Shown piece after piece: positions 24,736-37,717 of a DNA stretch of 60,305 nt. The notes beneath the pieces were generated by a model, which was given only the letters and a program-made list of their open reading frames with translations, had not been told where the DNA came from and did no database searches. Positions within the stretch are counted from its first letter, which is position 1, and every line of letters starts with the position of its first letter. This DNA comes from Lingula anatina (lineage: Eukaryota > Brachiopoda > Lingulata > Lingulida > Lingulidae): positions 155,128-215,432 of the forward strand of contig NW_019775628.1 of NCBI RefSeq assembly GCF_001039355.2. Direction: 5' to 3'. Made by a program: the position numbers and the translations under genes.

Positions 24736-24772
24736 CAACAGGTGTTGGTGTCCGATGCGCAGTCTGCACCAT
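22437..24772 (+). CDS. Secreted-protein gene, copy B, 5' exons only (partial)
   Basis: Exon 1 is 22437-22487 (MRKSTVLGILLIIAGHQ, signal peptide) and exon 2 is 24742-24772 (VLVSDAQSAP), with the same phases and 5' UTR acceptor as copy A. Exon 3 is missing: after about 24840 the sequence switches to a Tc1-like fragment and then the N at 25211. It is either the other allele cut by a contig end or a truncated paralogue. The Arg-to-Lys change at residue 3 is the only exon 1 protein difference. Confidence 0.7.
23017..23286 (+). mobile_element. Non-LTR retrotransposon C-terminal remnant, copy B
   Basis: Same remnant as 1883-2152, with the C-x2-C...H-x4-C motif intact and a few substitutions (for example QIFQ for QIVQ). 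It shows the element inserted before the two locus copies diverged. Confidence 0.65.
23429..24250. repeat. Tandem duplication of about 400 bp with (CA)n
   Basis: The unit beginning GCAGTTGACTCGGCATTAAG starts at 23429 and again at 23826. Each copy carries its own CA microsatellite (about 22 and 34 bp) and the block with AAAAGGAAGAAAAAAAG. Copies A carry one unit only, so the duplication is recent in copy B. Confidence 0.8.
24659..24735. repeat. (AT)n plus poly-T before exon 2, copy B
   Basis: About 60 bp of AT followed by 15 T, which also serves as the polypyrimidine tract of the exon 2 acceptor. Confidence 0.85.
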
Positions 24773-24840
24773 GTGAGTATTTAAGTGTGTAACGGTTATT
24801 TGAAATTCTGCCCTGTTTCACGCATTGTCATGTTGAACTA

Positions 24841-25210
24841 CACACACTGGACAAAAGAAGTGTCACCCCTACTGAGCCAATACTATGGGGGAGATAAATG
24901 ACTGTGGAATGATATGCTCCTGGTATCATTTTATTAACATCAAATTTCACAAAAAAATCACAAAATGAGAACAAAATATACATTCTAAAAAATATGTAGT
25001 TTCAAGTCCAAAATTAGTACTTAGTGGCATAGCCACGTGACCTAATAATAGGTGCCAGTCTACGAAGCAAGGATTCATTTAATTGCCTGATGCGTTCAGG
25101 GCTTATGCTGGCCCAAGCATGAAACACTGAATATAACAGAGTTTCTCTGCTGGTTAGACGGGCATTTGTAAAAAGTTTTGACATATCATTCCACACATTG
25201 TCTCTTATGT
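24841..25210 (-). mobile_element. Tc1/mariner-like transposase C-terminal fragment
   Basis: On the minus strand 25196-25014 the frame includes RIRQLNESLLRRLAPIIRSR then GYATKY and a stop, the typical Tc1-family C-terminus. It is followed by a terminal-type sequence near 24841 (CACTGGACAAAAGAAGTGTCACCCC). The 5' part of the element is cut off by the N at 25211. It is a different family member from the fragment at 5000-5420. Confidence 0.6.
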
Positions 25211-25211
25211 N
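25211..25211. other. Assembly join (single N)
   Basis: Left is a transposon fragment. Right resumes at the equivalent of copy A position 9221, skipping everything between exon 2 and the 3' intergenic region. Confidence 0.85.
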
Positions 25212-25396
25212 ATTCTTGCTAAAAGAAAGTATTGTAAAAGGAAAATAATTCCAATCTTTTCATTCACTTGAATTAAGGACTACTTCAGTCTTTCAGTTTC
25301 CTTGAATATCACTTGACAATTGATTGCGCATCAAAATAAGAATACTTTCCCTTACGACTATGTATTCAATTCCATCAATAAATGATAGCTCGTAAT

Positions 25397-27015
25397 TCAC
25401 CGTGGCGAGAACACCAAATCAGAAGAAGGGAAACTGCTTTCATTTAATGGTATCGTTTTAACCAGTTTGTGCGAGGGACTGGTGGTCGTCACGTCGCTGG
25501 CAGCGCTGAAGAAGCGGCGCCGCTGCGTCAAACTCCAGCGACGAACTCTTCGTAGACGCACGCACAAGATGGTGGTCACCAGGAGAAAGAGGAGGATCAG
25601 AACGCCGAGGATGCCGAGAAGAGAGATCATCTCGATGCTGTGGAGATCACACTCGTCACTGGCAGAGTCTTCCTCATCCGGGAATTTTGATATCTCACCT
25701 AAATAATTAAAAATATATAATAATAATAAAATCGTAATATAGTCATGAAGACAATTTTCAAATATTTGGTCTTGTTAACTAAAATGTTTAATAAAGTGAA
25801 AATATACGTATAAAAAAATAATAAAAGAAATAGAAACAAATTACAGAGACCACAAACTTGCTTCGTGAAATTATCGGTATAAATGGATATAATTCGTGCC
25901 CCCATAGACCGCTTGGTTATATATATACCTCTCTGTTTAAATAGACTATTGAAAACCCGTAACGAGAAGTTGAATTAACTGAAACTTAGTGAAACTGACA
26001 AATGTTGCTCTAACCGCTCTGCTTATTCACATACATGTATAATACGCGATAGAGCGCTCACAAACAAAATAAATCATTAACTTTCATCTAATTTATCTTT
26101 TATCGTATCCTTTTTCTTACACTAAGGTTTATTTTCACATCTTAAATTTGGTGATTGTATTATTATCATTACTACATTATTATTATTTCACTTTTAAATC
26201 ACCTTCAAGGGCATACAAAAGAATACAATTTTTGACGTACATTTTACATATATATATCAGCTGAATAAATTATTATCATTAACATATTAATAAAAAAGTT
26301 AACAATTATTACTGGTGCCTGTTTGTAAATCACCTTTAGTTTGTGCCTGTGGCTTCTCTCTATCATCATCCAGAACCATGATTAACTCTGACACGCTCAA
26401 AACAGGTCGGTAGTCACCCTGGTCACTTTCGTTCTTCCTTTCAGTTTCGGTATCATTCTCTTCTTTTCCTTTAGTCGGTGGGTCTTCAGTGTCTGAACTG
26501 CGTTTGTTAACTTCTGTGAAGACGAACAATACAGAAACACCATGAGTGTTAAACCTTTATATAGCAAAACTTAATTTTCTGGGAAATTTCATTTCTTTTC
26601 TTTAAAACACCGAGGTGCATTGTATGTAAAACCGTTGAAAGAATTGCGGTCCGCAACCCCACTTTTGGGCTTTATGTTGCTGGTTTATCAGCAGATACGA
26701 AGTCTCGTGATGTCAAAATAGAAATGAACAAATCGTTCACTGGTTCACACTCTCTGCAACTGTTTTGGTCATGATAAAGAGAATATAGCTGAAAGTGAAC
26801 TTACATAATAAACGACTGAACATTTATAGAATTATTATGACATACTTCAAAATCACTTGAAAAGAAAACTCACTTGGTTGCTCTGTCTCTGGCCACCAAC
26901 TTTCATTTTGAAAATTGTAAGGATGAACTCGTAACCAAGGAGGCAGGGTGGCGACCTTTGAATGACCTTGAAAACCATGATAAGACTCCTCTGTGTCCTT
27001 TGGTTGGCACTGATT
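25397..27015 (-). CDS. Receptor exons 32-34: stalk, transmembrane helix, basic tail
   Basis: Exons 27015-26874 (NQCQPKDTEESYHGF), 26513-26334 (acidic stalk, KGKEENDTETERKNESDQGD) and 25698-25397 (DECDLHSIEM then TM GILGVLILLFLLVTTILCV, then a strongly basic RLRRVRRWSLTQRRRFF and a Ser/Thr-rich tail ending VFSPR). The stop is at 25399-25397. The cytoplasmic tail is short with no known signalling motif. Confidence 0.8.
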
Positions 27016-28282
27016 CTTTTGAAACCGTAATGAAAATTGCGGTCAAAAGCATGTGGAAAATACCTTACTGATATACATTTTTTTTCAAATTACATCTGCT
27101 AAAATGAAAGCTTTTTTTCTTATTTCTTTTATGTATGATGAAGAGAAGTAACTGAAAACGTAGATATTTTCTCTCAATGGGAAATCCATTCAGATGATTA
27201 CAATGCACTTAACAAAAAAATTCATTTCACAAATGAAAGAAATGAAAAAAAACATGAACAAAAATCTTATTTAAAAAGTTGTCTATGCCTCGACATTTGG
27301 AAATTAAATAATGATGTTGAGCAATGGCTGATGGGACTGCCTCATTTTCATTGAAAAGGTGTGGTGATTTTTATGGTGTGTTAGGTGTTACAGTGTGTTA
27401 GGTGTGACAGTGTGTCTGATGCGACATTGTGTTAGCTGTGACAGTACATGACATGTGACAGTGTCTTAACTATTGCCTACCCCGTCACACCTATTCCCAG
27501 GCAGTTGGCTTGCACACGCTGATACCTGGCATTCAAAATACAGAGTATTAAACTGCTCGTATTTGATCACTCTGAACTTGGGGGAGTACACACTCCTTAC
27601 GGTGCTCTTTTCACCTGAACCAGACTGGAAGCCTTGATTATGGGGAATCAGAGATTCTACACCACAACTGGAAACAATAATGTACGCTCTTTAATTCAAA
27701 CAAAGCAACTCTTTTTCATTGTTAGTGTGGATATATGGTAAAGCTTAAGATAACAGGAGTAATTGAAACAAATTTGAAATAATATTTTCTTTGGCTTTTT
27801 AGCAGCGTAAAAAGTAGCAAGAGTGTGTGAACAAGTACTGCTGCAGTCAAATTAAAAGTGGTTTACAGTGGTTTTGTTATATAGAGTTAACAGACCTCTG
27901 TAGGTCCATTGTTCAAGCAGACCGAATGGCACAAAACTGTGACCAGTAGAGAGCTTTTGTTAGGGGGGCCACGGCGGATCAGCTCCGACCCAACTGTTCT
28001 TGATGATGATGATGATCAAGAGTTAATACTCTGGACACATTATACATACCCTTGGCTATCAATCAACTGCATCCGCCTCCTCTTCTGTAAGGATTCATAC
28101 ATAACACAGTTTGTTATATACAGGTCCTGAAGTACTGGGGAAACAGAAAAACAATGATCACTGTCTGTGCATCTTGCTGATAATTTGCCATTACCAGAGT
28201 AAACTTTTACCTATTCAGTAACTGAAGAGTTCCTCCAAAAATAATACTATATATATTTTTTTACATAAAAAAGTCACAATAA

Positions 28283-28313
<31 letters not shown>

Positions 28314-30842
28314 ATCATGAAATTTCATGCCAGGATTTAATTCATATTTTCATAAAATAAATACACTGGTATAAAAGAGAAGTAGAATAAAACATCTGCT
28401 GTTTTCTCAAGATATATAAATTCATAATACCATCTGAGGGTATCAGTGACACTTTCAGTCGAATCCAATCCCCAACTTTTGTCACTGTAATTTTCTTAGA
28501 TGACACTCCCTGCACAACCTCCATGTGAATATTGGCGTCAGCCAAAAGGAGGCTGGAAAATGCAGAATATCCAGCAGTTTGTCTCAGGGAAGTTGGCTGA
28601 CCTTGACCTTCAAATGACCTTTCAAAGGACCTTGGCTGAATATTGAAAAAATTTGGAGGTCCTATAGGTGCCATGCTGAAATAAATAAGGTAAAAAGTAA
28701 TAAAATTTTGTGTATATCAACTTTGGTGAAAAATTACAAATACAATATACAATATATTCAAAATTCTAGCAGTTAAATAATGTACCAGGAAATTTGAGGA
28801 AACTAATTATTTAAAAATCTTACTGAATATAAGTTAACATAAATTACCATAAAGTACTAGTAAAAGAAATCTTTGTACTTCTTAACTTCAACTGCACAAA
28901 ATGTTGAAAAGTTCAAACCATAAAAAAATTCACGTATACTAAACTCTTATCTGTATTTGCATAATTATTTATAACACAAAAGATGTGTTTTTACAAATTT
29001 CCATTGCTTAGTTTTGCATCCAGTAAAATATAACTACTAAAACACTGTATATGAATTTACATCAAATTAAGTACTAGACTTTTTTTTGCATATACTCACA
29101 AATCTACATCATATTTTGTATCAGCAACCACTTTATTTTCTATGTCAAATGTGCAGGTCATTGTGAAGGTTTTGTCATTTCCATATATGAGTAAGGCATG
29201 TCTGCGGGCCACAACATCCATGTGGTACACCATACGGTTCTGTGCTGTGACCTGTAATAGTCATCGCAATTTGGATTAACTTTCTCAATTTTGAGACTGA
29301 ATTCTGCTCGTTAATTAAACAAGAACTGCAAAAGTACAATACATTTTGAACTGTTCACAAAAGCATTTTTAAAAGTATAATAGGTTTGAATATCCTGAAA
29401 CATCTAAATTATATTTTTATTATCATTGCAATTTCACATTCCAGTTTTTATCATTCTTGGAAAAAAATCAGCTTAAATTTTTAATGTGACAATTTTCTCA
29501 AATGACTTAAAAATTTGATAGAAGAAAAATGCTAACCAATTTTACTCCGCAACGATTCAAGTCTGCAATCAGGTCAATGTCCAGCAAATACTCGCTGGCA
29601 TAGTGATGATGGAAGGAGCAGGAATCCTCGTGTCCAAGGACATACACATTATTGACAGGACTTCCTTCATCATACATTATACTCATGGTGCGGGAGAAAG
29701 GCGTGGCCGTGCACACTATCCTTACAGGAGGCTTGATGCACATGGCGTCCGGGTTCTTTGCCAGATCTTCGTCAGTTCTCCCATCACCATCATCATCTAG
29801 AGAATTTTAATTAGAAAGCTAAAATAAATTTTATCTTCATAATGAGAATTAACAAAAATATTGACTATTATAACTTATTGGAATTTTATTCAATTTATTT
29901 AAAAGAGAAAATAGAACTTACTCAATACAAATTTCTTTTTGATTTTTCTTTCTATATATGGCTATTCTGCTTGATATCTGGCATATGTTCATAATACAAG
30001 TTTTCTACGCTTGCATACTTCCAAAAATTATTTTTCATGCACAATATGAAGTCAAGTAAATTTTTAATTGTATTCTCTCTAGATCTGTTTTTAAATATGA
30101 TCAAAGATGTATCATTCTTGATAAAATGTATGTGATGAATAGCGCATTGTTATTTGCACGTGTCATTGTATAATTATGCTACAGAATTAAAGTAAAATAA
30201 AGTGAAATAACTATCTTTCAAAGCTAATCCATGTTTAAAAACAGTATATCTGTATATGTCTGCCTACCAAAATTGTTGGCAATCTCCTCATCTATCCTTC
30301 CGTCACAATCATTGTCCAACATGTCACCAAATACCGGGATGGAGGTACGGCACTCCTAGAAAGAAGACAGCTCTTTGTTAACTTCAAAGAATAATCACAA
30401 ACCAGATACACTTAGGGTGCTTTCCCAGAGATTTAGATCGACCTAACTCCCTGGGAGTTCACGCTAAATTGCAGTCTGCCGAGCAGGCACCATAGTTTAT
30501 TACCCCCTTACAGCTTTTAGTAGGCGGGACAGACGCTTAAGCTGGCCAAGCTGACAGTAATCTAGTGAGACTACCCAAAGGGATAGATCGATCTAAAAAT
30601 CTATGGAAATGGGGTGTTACTGGCAGAACTGTTTTCTGTGATAACAAATAAAAAGAAAAATTCTCTCTTTCCATGTGTCCCCTTATTCCACACCTCCTGC
30701 CTTCAAAAAAATCCATATCGCCTTGGTCAAAGAGAGGAGCATGACAGAAAAACCAGAAAGTGAAAGTGAAACTGACTTACTGTATTAATCTTGGCAGCCC
30801 TGCCCCCAATGGAAGTGGCAGAGTAAGAATGGCTTGCCTGCA

Positions 30843-30887
<45 letters not shown>

Positions 30888-33800
30888 TAGAGATCACAAA
30901 GAAGTTCACTTTACTGAATTATAATTCAACTAATAAAAGCCTTTATCATTCTTAATATCATCCCATACTTATTACAAAGTCAACTTAAAAAATGTGATTG
31001 GAATCAGAGCATATATACAACTTGAAATTACATGCTGGCCAAGCTTTTTATAGAAAAAAATCTCAATCAAACGTCTTTTTAGTATAGTAATTCCCAATAT
31101 GTAACAGGCCTTGCTAAATCAGATACATGAAATAAATACTAAACATTTTACTTACGCCTGAAAAAACATCTTTGAAGCCAAGGATAAAGAAAGTTGCCAA
31201 GGGATCCACATTATACAGATGTAGTGCAACACTCTCATCCTGATAATCAGAAACATCAACAAAAAGAATGTCAAAACTGCCCAAATCGGGTATTGTCACA
31301 CTCTGGGCTGGTTGCTTGAGAGACAGGGGTTCCCCGTTTATCCTAAGACCCTCTCTGTCTACACTGTGCACGAGTATGGAGATATCAAACTGAGGCAATG
31401 TGAACCAATACTCATGTTGCATTTGACTCCAGTCTGGCAGAACATACTGTGACATCAGCAAGAGGCCCCCCTGGGATACATTCTGGTAACCAGTAAACCC
31501 TACAATCTGGGCATCTTTATCACAGAAAATGTGATTGATTCCATCTTCGGTAACCTTGTATGTGTCCCCACGATCATTGATATGGTAAGCCCCTCCCCCA
31601 GGTTTTGAATGACAGGTGGTGTTGTCTTCCAGGGCTTGAATGTGGTACCGAGTATCACCACCAGATGGCAGCAATGCATATCTCTTCCCGATGGCCGAGA
31701 GCGGAAACAGATGCTGATACATGGTGGTATCTGCGTCCAGTGTGCCCCCTGTGATAACAGAGACTGGTTTATCTGCAGTTATGTACAGACCATTTATGGA
31801 ATAATCCATATCATCATCGACAATAATCGTTGCCTGGAAACGGCTCAGAACTCTTGTGTACGATTGGCCACGCAGGTAAGCCTCTCCATCTATCAATAAA
31901 GTACGATCAGGCTCCTTGACTGCTGGAATGAAAAAACTCACTCTTGTTTCATCATGCACTGCAACAATGGCTACCACATCGGACTTTGATATGTCTGGAG
32001 GGTACTCCGCAGCCAGTGCGCTGCTAGTCACTGCTATGTATCTTTCTCCCAAGGCATCCGTGGGTAGAACACTAAAAATATCATTTCCTGTGGAGTCGTC
32101 TTTCATCACAAAAACTGCTACATCGGCATCAGACTGCAGGTGGAGTCCATATTCTTTCACATCTTTACTATCAGCAGCTATGTCAAATAGCCCTGGAATT
32201 GTAAGGTATTCGGTGGCCCCAGGGGGTATGGCTATGGTGAGTTGGGTCTGTGGGGCAGGGTGCCGGGGTGCAGACAGTGTCACAGTGGCTGGATATGGGG
32301 AAGCTGACGTCACAATGACAGAGAAGTCCTCACCAGAATTACCACCGAAAACTGCAAACACAAAGTCCTTGCCAACTGAGTCACAGTATCCTGGAATGTG
32401 ACAAAAAAAAAACAATAATTTAAAATAATTCTTTAAAAATCTGTTATCAATATATTGGGTTTCATACATCACGTTAAAAAATCAACATCACTCAGCTGAA
32501 GAAATATTTTTGAAAGCAGGAAATGTCCACTCTCTTCAAATACTTAAATGTGGCGAAATACATATGTACAGATGTATCACATCTTCCCATTGGGTGGCAC
32601 ATACAGACTTACCATCCGTGGCTGCCATTGGCTGGCAGGTACAGGGGGCACCACTGCCACTACATGTTGGCCTCTCTCCCCAGCACTGACAGAAATCTCT
32701 GTTACTGCATGGGTCAACTAGATTGAAAAAAATTAATGAATAATCAGTTAATATAAGTGAACCACTTTTGAGACAGACAAATGTAACTGAATGTATCATA
32801 TAATATTTTTAATTAATTAAGGTTGTGTGCAGTCTTTGGAGATTGAGGTTGGCTAATTAACTGAGTGATGATAAGACTGCAAAACTGTTTTTATTATGTT
32901 TTATGTTTATCGCTAAATTTTAAATTTTAAACTGACACTGTTTAAGAGTAAATTAAGCAGGGGCAGATGGAGACCGTCTTCTGGGTCATTCGGAAAAAGT
33001 TTACATTGACAGACATTTATTTTATGGGAAGATGGTCAAACATGGAGGGTGGATCAACAAGGATATATAATTTAACAGACTATTCTGTCAGAAAATATCT
33101 CTGGATCCACCCTTGTAAGAGTTCAGTGATCACCGTTGCATTTTCCAGGTGAGATACGGAGGTCATCAAGTGCAATCTCTCCAAGACTATCTTGAACTCC
33201 TGTAGCCGCAAATTCAAATTCAATCTAAAATATTAATGATAAATAGGTATTTTTCTTATTTTTTATTTTATTCTGTCAAAACCAGACTCTCACCTGATCA
33301 GTTTAAAACAGGTTTTTGGAAAGACTTTACTAATTTATAAGTCAAACATGCACATCTGAGCTCATATATTTTATTTATAAAGTTTATTGATTTGAATTCT
33401 TAATTATGAAAAGTGCTGTAGACATAAAAAGGTGAGTAAGATGTCAAAAAAAAAAAAAAAACAGTTTTCAAATGTTTTTTTACTGGAAAGAGGTATATAT
33501 GCAGTGCTGACATCTGGTAGTGATACCCAGTACTTATATATTATTATAGTACATGTACGCACCGTTTCTGGTGGCGTCAAGGTAACTTGGGCAAATAGCC
33601 ACTTGTCTCCTTGGTTACCATCTCTCCTCCAGACCTCTGTCATCTCATTGTCAAATCCCAGCCTGTGCGTGTTGAGGGACAGTGTCCCAATGTCCTTGCC
33701 GTACATATGGTACCAGAATGTGAAGCACGACTGACGAGACAAATACACGGGGAAATACAACCTGCAAATTTTCATTTGAGATACTGAGTGTGAATTGACA

Positions 33801-34986
33801 AAACTTTAATTTATAGCAAATTTAATTTTCTTTTAATGTGATTTCATTGATAAATCTGGTTATATTTAATTAGAAAAAACTGCAGAATAAAAAAAACTTT
33901 TTCAATAAGATAAAAGGTAGAAGCATTAGAAAAATGACAAAATCAAGCCCTAAATATAAATTCACCAAATGTTCACAAAAGGTCAAGTAATGTGCAGACT
34001 AAATATAATATACTAAGTACCAATTTCAATGTAATCAACATCAAAAAAGCATATTTCTAAAAGTACCAAGTAAATGTTAAAACCAAACCATTTGTTTAAA
34101 TGTGATATAATAGTTACATGCATTGCATTAACAAATAATTACAAATATCCTGCACGATATCAACACTCCCAAGGAAAGCGGCACTAGCAATATTTTTTTT
34201 ATCAGAGCAAGTTGTTGATGTTACAAGTAATTAGAGAAAATATGTTCATGCACTCACAAGGCATCATGATGGTATGATAGTGCCCTCTTCTTCCTGCGGT
34301 CTACAATGGCGGGATGAAGGCACTGAGTGAAGATGTAGTTGTCATCTTGGCTTCCTAACGGAACAAGCACATGCCACATTTTATATAACAAAAGGAAAAA
34401 ACAAATTATACTTACGTATATCTGTAACACTAGACTGAACTCACTGATGCAAATGGCACTCAGGGGCTGCCTTACACTGATAGATTATTGACTATCCTGA
34501 TTCATTAGATGAAATAAAGGAAATTTTCATCTCATCATTTATGTTGAGTATATGTGTGTTAACAATAAAACTGCTTAGATAGTATTTATTCATTTTATTG
34601 TTTTGGATTCTTACAAATGAGAAATATAGCTAAGATGTTCAGACTTCCTAAGGAAGAGAAAAAATTAGTAAAACACTGCCTCACACACAGACACAGAAAC
34701 AAGCAGTTCAGGAAACATGCAGAGTCAGCCAGATAGACAAACAAACAGATTGTACTTCACAGCAGGATTTCTTTTACGTAATAAGTTAACCAAGAAGCTC
34801 TACACTGACACAATTAGAGAACATTGAGAGAAAACTGAGAGGGGAAATTAACCAATAACACAGCAGCTCTGTTACAAAATAAAATCAAAAACACCTTATT
34901 AATCATTATTCCCAGGACTTTGCCTTGTTTTATAGTAGAAGGCAATGGCTGGCTGGCTGGACAGTTAGTCAGTCAGTCAGTCAGTC

Positions 34987-35019
<33 letters not shown>

Positions 35020-37630
35020 GGAGAAAGCTAGTGGAGGTAGGGTACCTGTGGTATGGCCTTCCTTTGGCCCAGTATCCTGGAGATCCTCCAGGCCACGTCC
35101 TACTAACCAGTCGTACTCGTCACCATCTGAGTTCTGTGTGAACTCACATGTATCCTTACCCGATTCACCAAAACCAAAGTTACACTCCCAAACTAAGAGA
35201 GGAGAAAAACCATTTTTCATTATTTTAGAAACTTAACCTTTTACGCAACAATATTATTAAGATTCATATTTAATACATAATTTTTTAAATAATTAAACTA
35301 CCTTTAATAATATAATTTGCATCTTCTGTGAACAAAGAATTAAACTTGTGAACTAAATGTAACATATCTTAACTGTCAGCTTTCATGTTTGGTAACTGAA
35401 TTTTTTTTACACTGTTGAGTTAATTAATAGGAGCTCTAAGGGTTGTTAAGGCAACTCTCTGAGAGTTGCCTTAACAACCCTCAGAGCTCCTGACTCTAAA
35501 ATAATCAGTCTAAATTAAGTTTTCAATCTCTCAAATACTGTATCCCCAGTATTTCTGCAGGCTGTTTCACTGAAAGTATATACATCTGTAGCTTGATGTG
35601 AAAATTAATTAAGGGCCTTATCAGGAGAATCTTTTCGGAGTAAGAGAACCACTTACTGGTGCAGTTCTCTGGTGATATCTTAATATCATCTAGTCCAAAG
35701 TCATAGGCTCCAGAAATGTAGGCATCCACTCTCAGATTGAGCTCCAGCTCCACCTACAGTGTAATGTCAAAACTAAGTCTGCCAGCAGAAAACAATTTGC
35801 TGCAGTTAAGCTGACTTAAAATTAAGCTTTTGCTCCTCTAATAAACCCCAGCCATTGAAATAAATCAAAAAGTTTATCAATAATTAGCAATTCAATATGA
35901 GTAACTGCAAACCACTGCCAATTAAGGCAGCTCAACTATCATTTTATTTAATGGTTCACCATGCATCAATATCTAATCAATTCTAAGTTGGCCCATTTCT
36001 GATCTTTCCTCAAAATTTTACGAAGATATGTTCATATCTACAATTAACCTTTTGAGTTAGGCCGTACATTGACTGTAATAAGTCGAACAAAGGCAAAAAC
36101 TATCTCCTTAGGGCAGGTAAACTTACCTTGTCCCCAATATCAATAGGTATTTCCTGCTTGGTCCAGATATTCACTTCAGTGGTCCTGTTCAGTGTCCAGA
36201 TGTTTTTGGGGACTTTCCCCGGCCTTGTCATTAAGAGGTTCACACTGAGGAAATCTGTTCCTACCATGTAGTACCAGAAACTAAAACAGCCACCAGATGT
36301 CAGCACAAAGGGGAACTTCAAGCTGGAAATTAAAAGTGAAACTACATATAAAAATAACAGTTATAACATACAAACTAAATACTTGAGGAAAAAGTATGTG
36401 AAAACAGAGACTGGATTGAATTTCTTTCATAGCATATGCAGTGACAGGCGTATGACCAGGTTTTTGAACTTGACACTAAAGGAGTTTTCAACTGGAAAAT
36501 ATGAAACTTCAATTGAAGGAATTAAAAATATACTGGAAATACATTTCATCACTAATTTTCTATAAAAGGTGCAAATGGATCTTCTTAATTTTATACACTA
36601 AAATACTTGAAAATTTACAGGCTTAATTACTGGGTTGAAGATAGTGACATCTACTTAGTAAACAGCAAATATCACAAGTGGCACAATCAAATTTATGCAT
36701 TCATTGTCATCCTATTAAAGTGTAGAACACATTATGTAGAAAGTTCCATTTAGAAGAGAAGCGTGCTAGTTAACAGCTTATAGTGTTTAAAAATTTATCA
36801 AGCTAAAAGCCAAATATTGGTTAATCTATTTTAAATTCTCAACTTTCGCATATACATTTTTTTAGTAATATGGATTGTTTTGGAACAAAAATTATATACA
36901 TGTAAGAATACCATCATTCTTTTAAACAAATTAATCAGTGGGCTAGCTAAAACACAGCTACATGTTTCTTAGCAACTGATACCAGCATTTTGTTTTAAAA
37001 AATCTCTTATTCATATTTTACAATTCTCTCTGACCTTTGGCTTTTCCCAGCCCTCACACTCTGGTGATTCAGTCTCAGAAACAGGTCACCAGATGTCCCC
37101 AGTGTATGCCCAAGACGAACCTCGCTTACAGTTGTGCTGAGCAGACGGGCCCCTGGTGTCAAAACAGCGTCCCCACTATTCACAACTGAGCAAGCTTGGT
37201 ATGCATGTTTTACCTCTTCACTAGTAATTTCATCTGGAAAATAAAAAAAAAAAATTTTTTCACAGTGCTCATGTCTAATTAAAAAATCATTGCAAGAATT
37301 ACTCTTACTGTTTGTATTAATTCTATGTGAAATATAACTCTATAGCTGTTTCCCATATCACAATTTGCAGTTTACTTTGAAAAAGTCTCTATATATGATT
37401 CTAATGAAATTAATTTATCAACTCTGACAATTTTTTTTAATAGTGCCAACTGACCTTGGGTGGGAGCCAACTGTTTGGATTTTCCAGGAGTGCTTGGTAG
37501 GAAGCCAAAGTTGCAGTAGAAGTAGGGAAACTCTGTGGATAAATGACAATGAAAATATATATGAAGAGGTGGATGCATATCTAATCTACAATTAAGGAGA
37601 AAATGCTGTACCTACGTATATTGTTTTTTG

Positions 37631-37717
<87 letters not shown>

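Noticed and set aside
31916-32401. 161-codon plus-strand frame
   Set aside because: Antisense shadow of the IgGFc-binding exon, which has clear homology on the minus strand.
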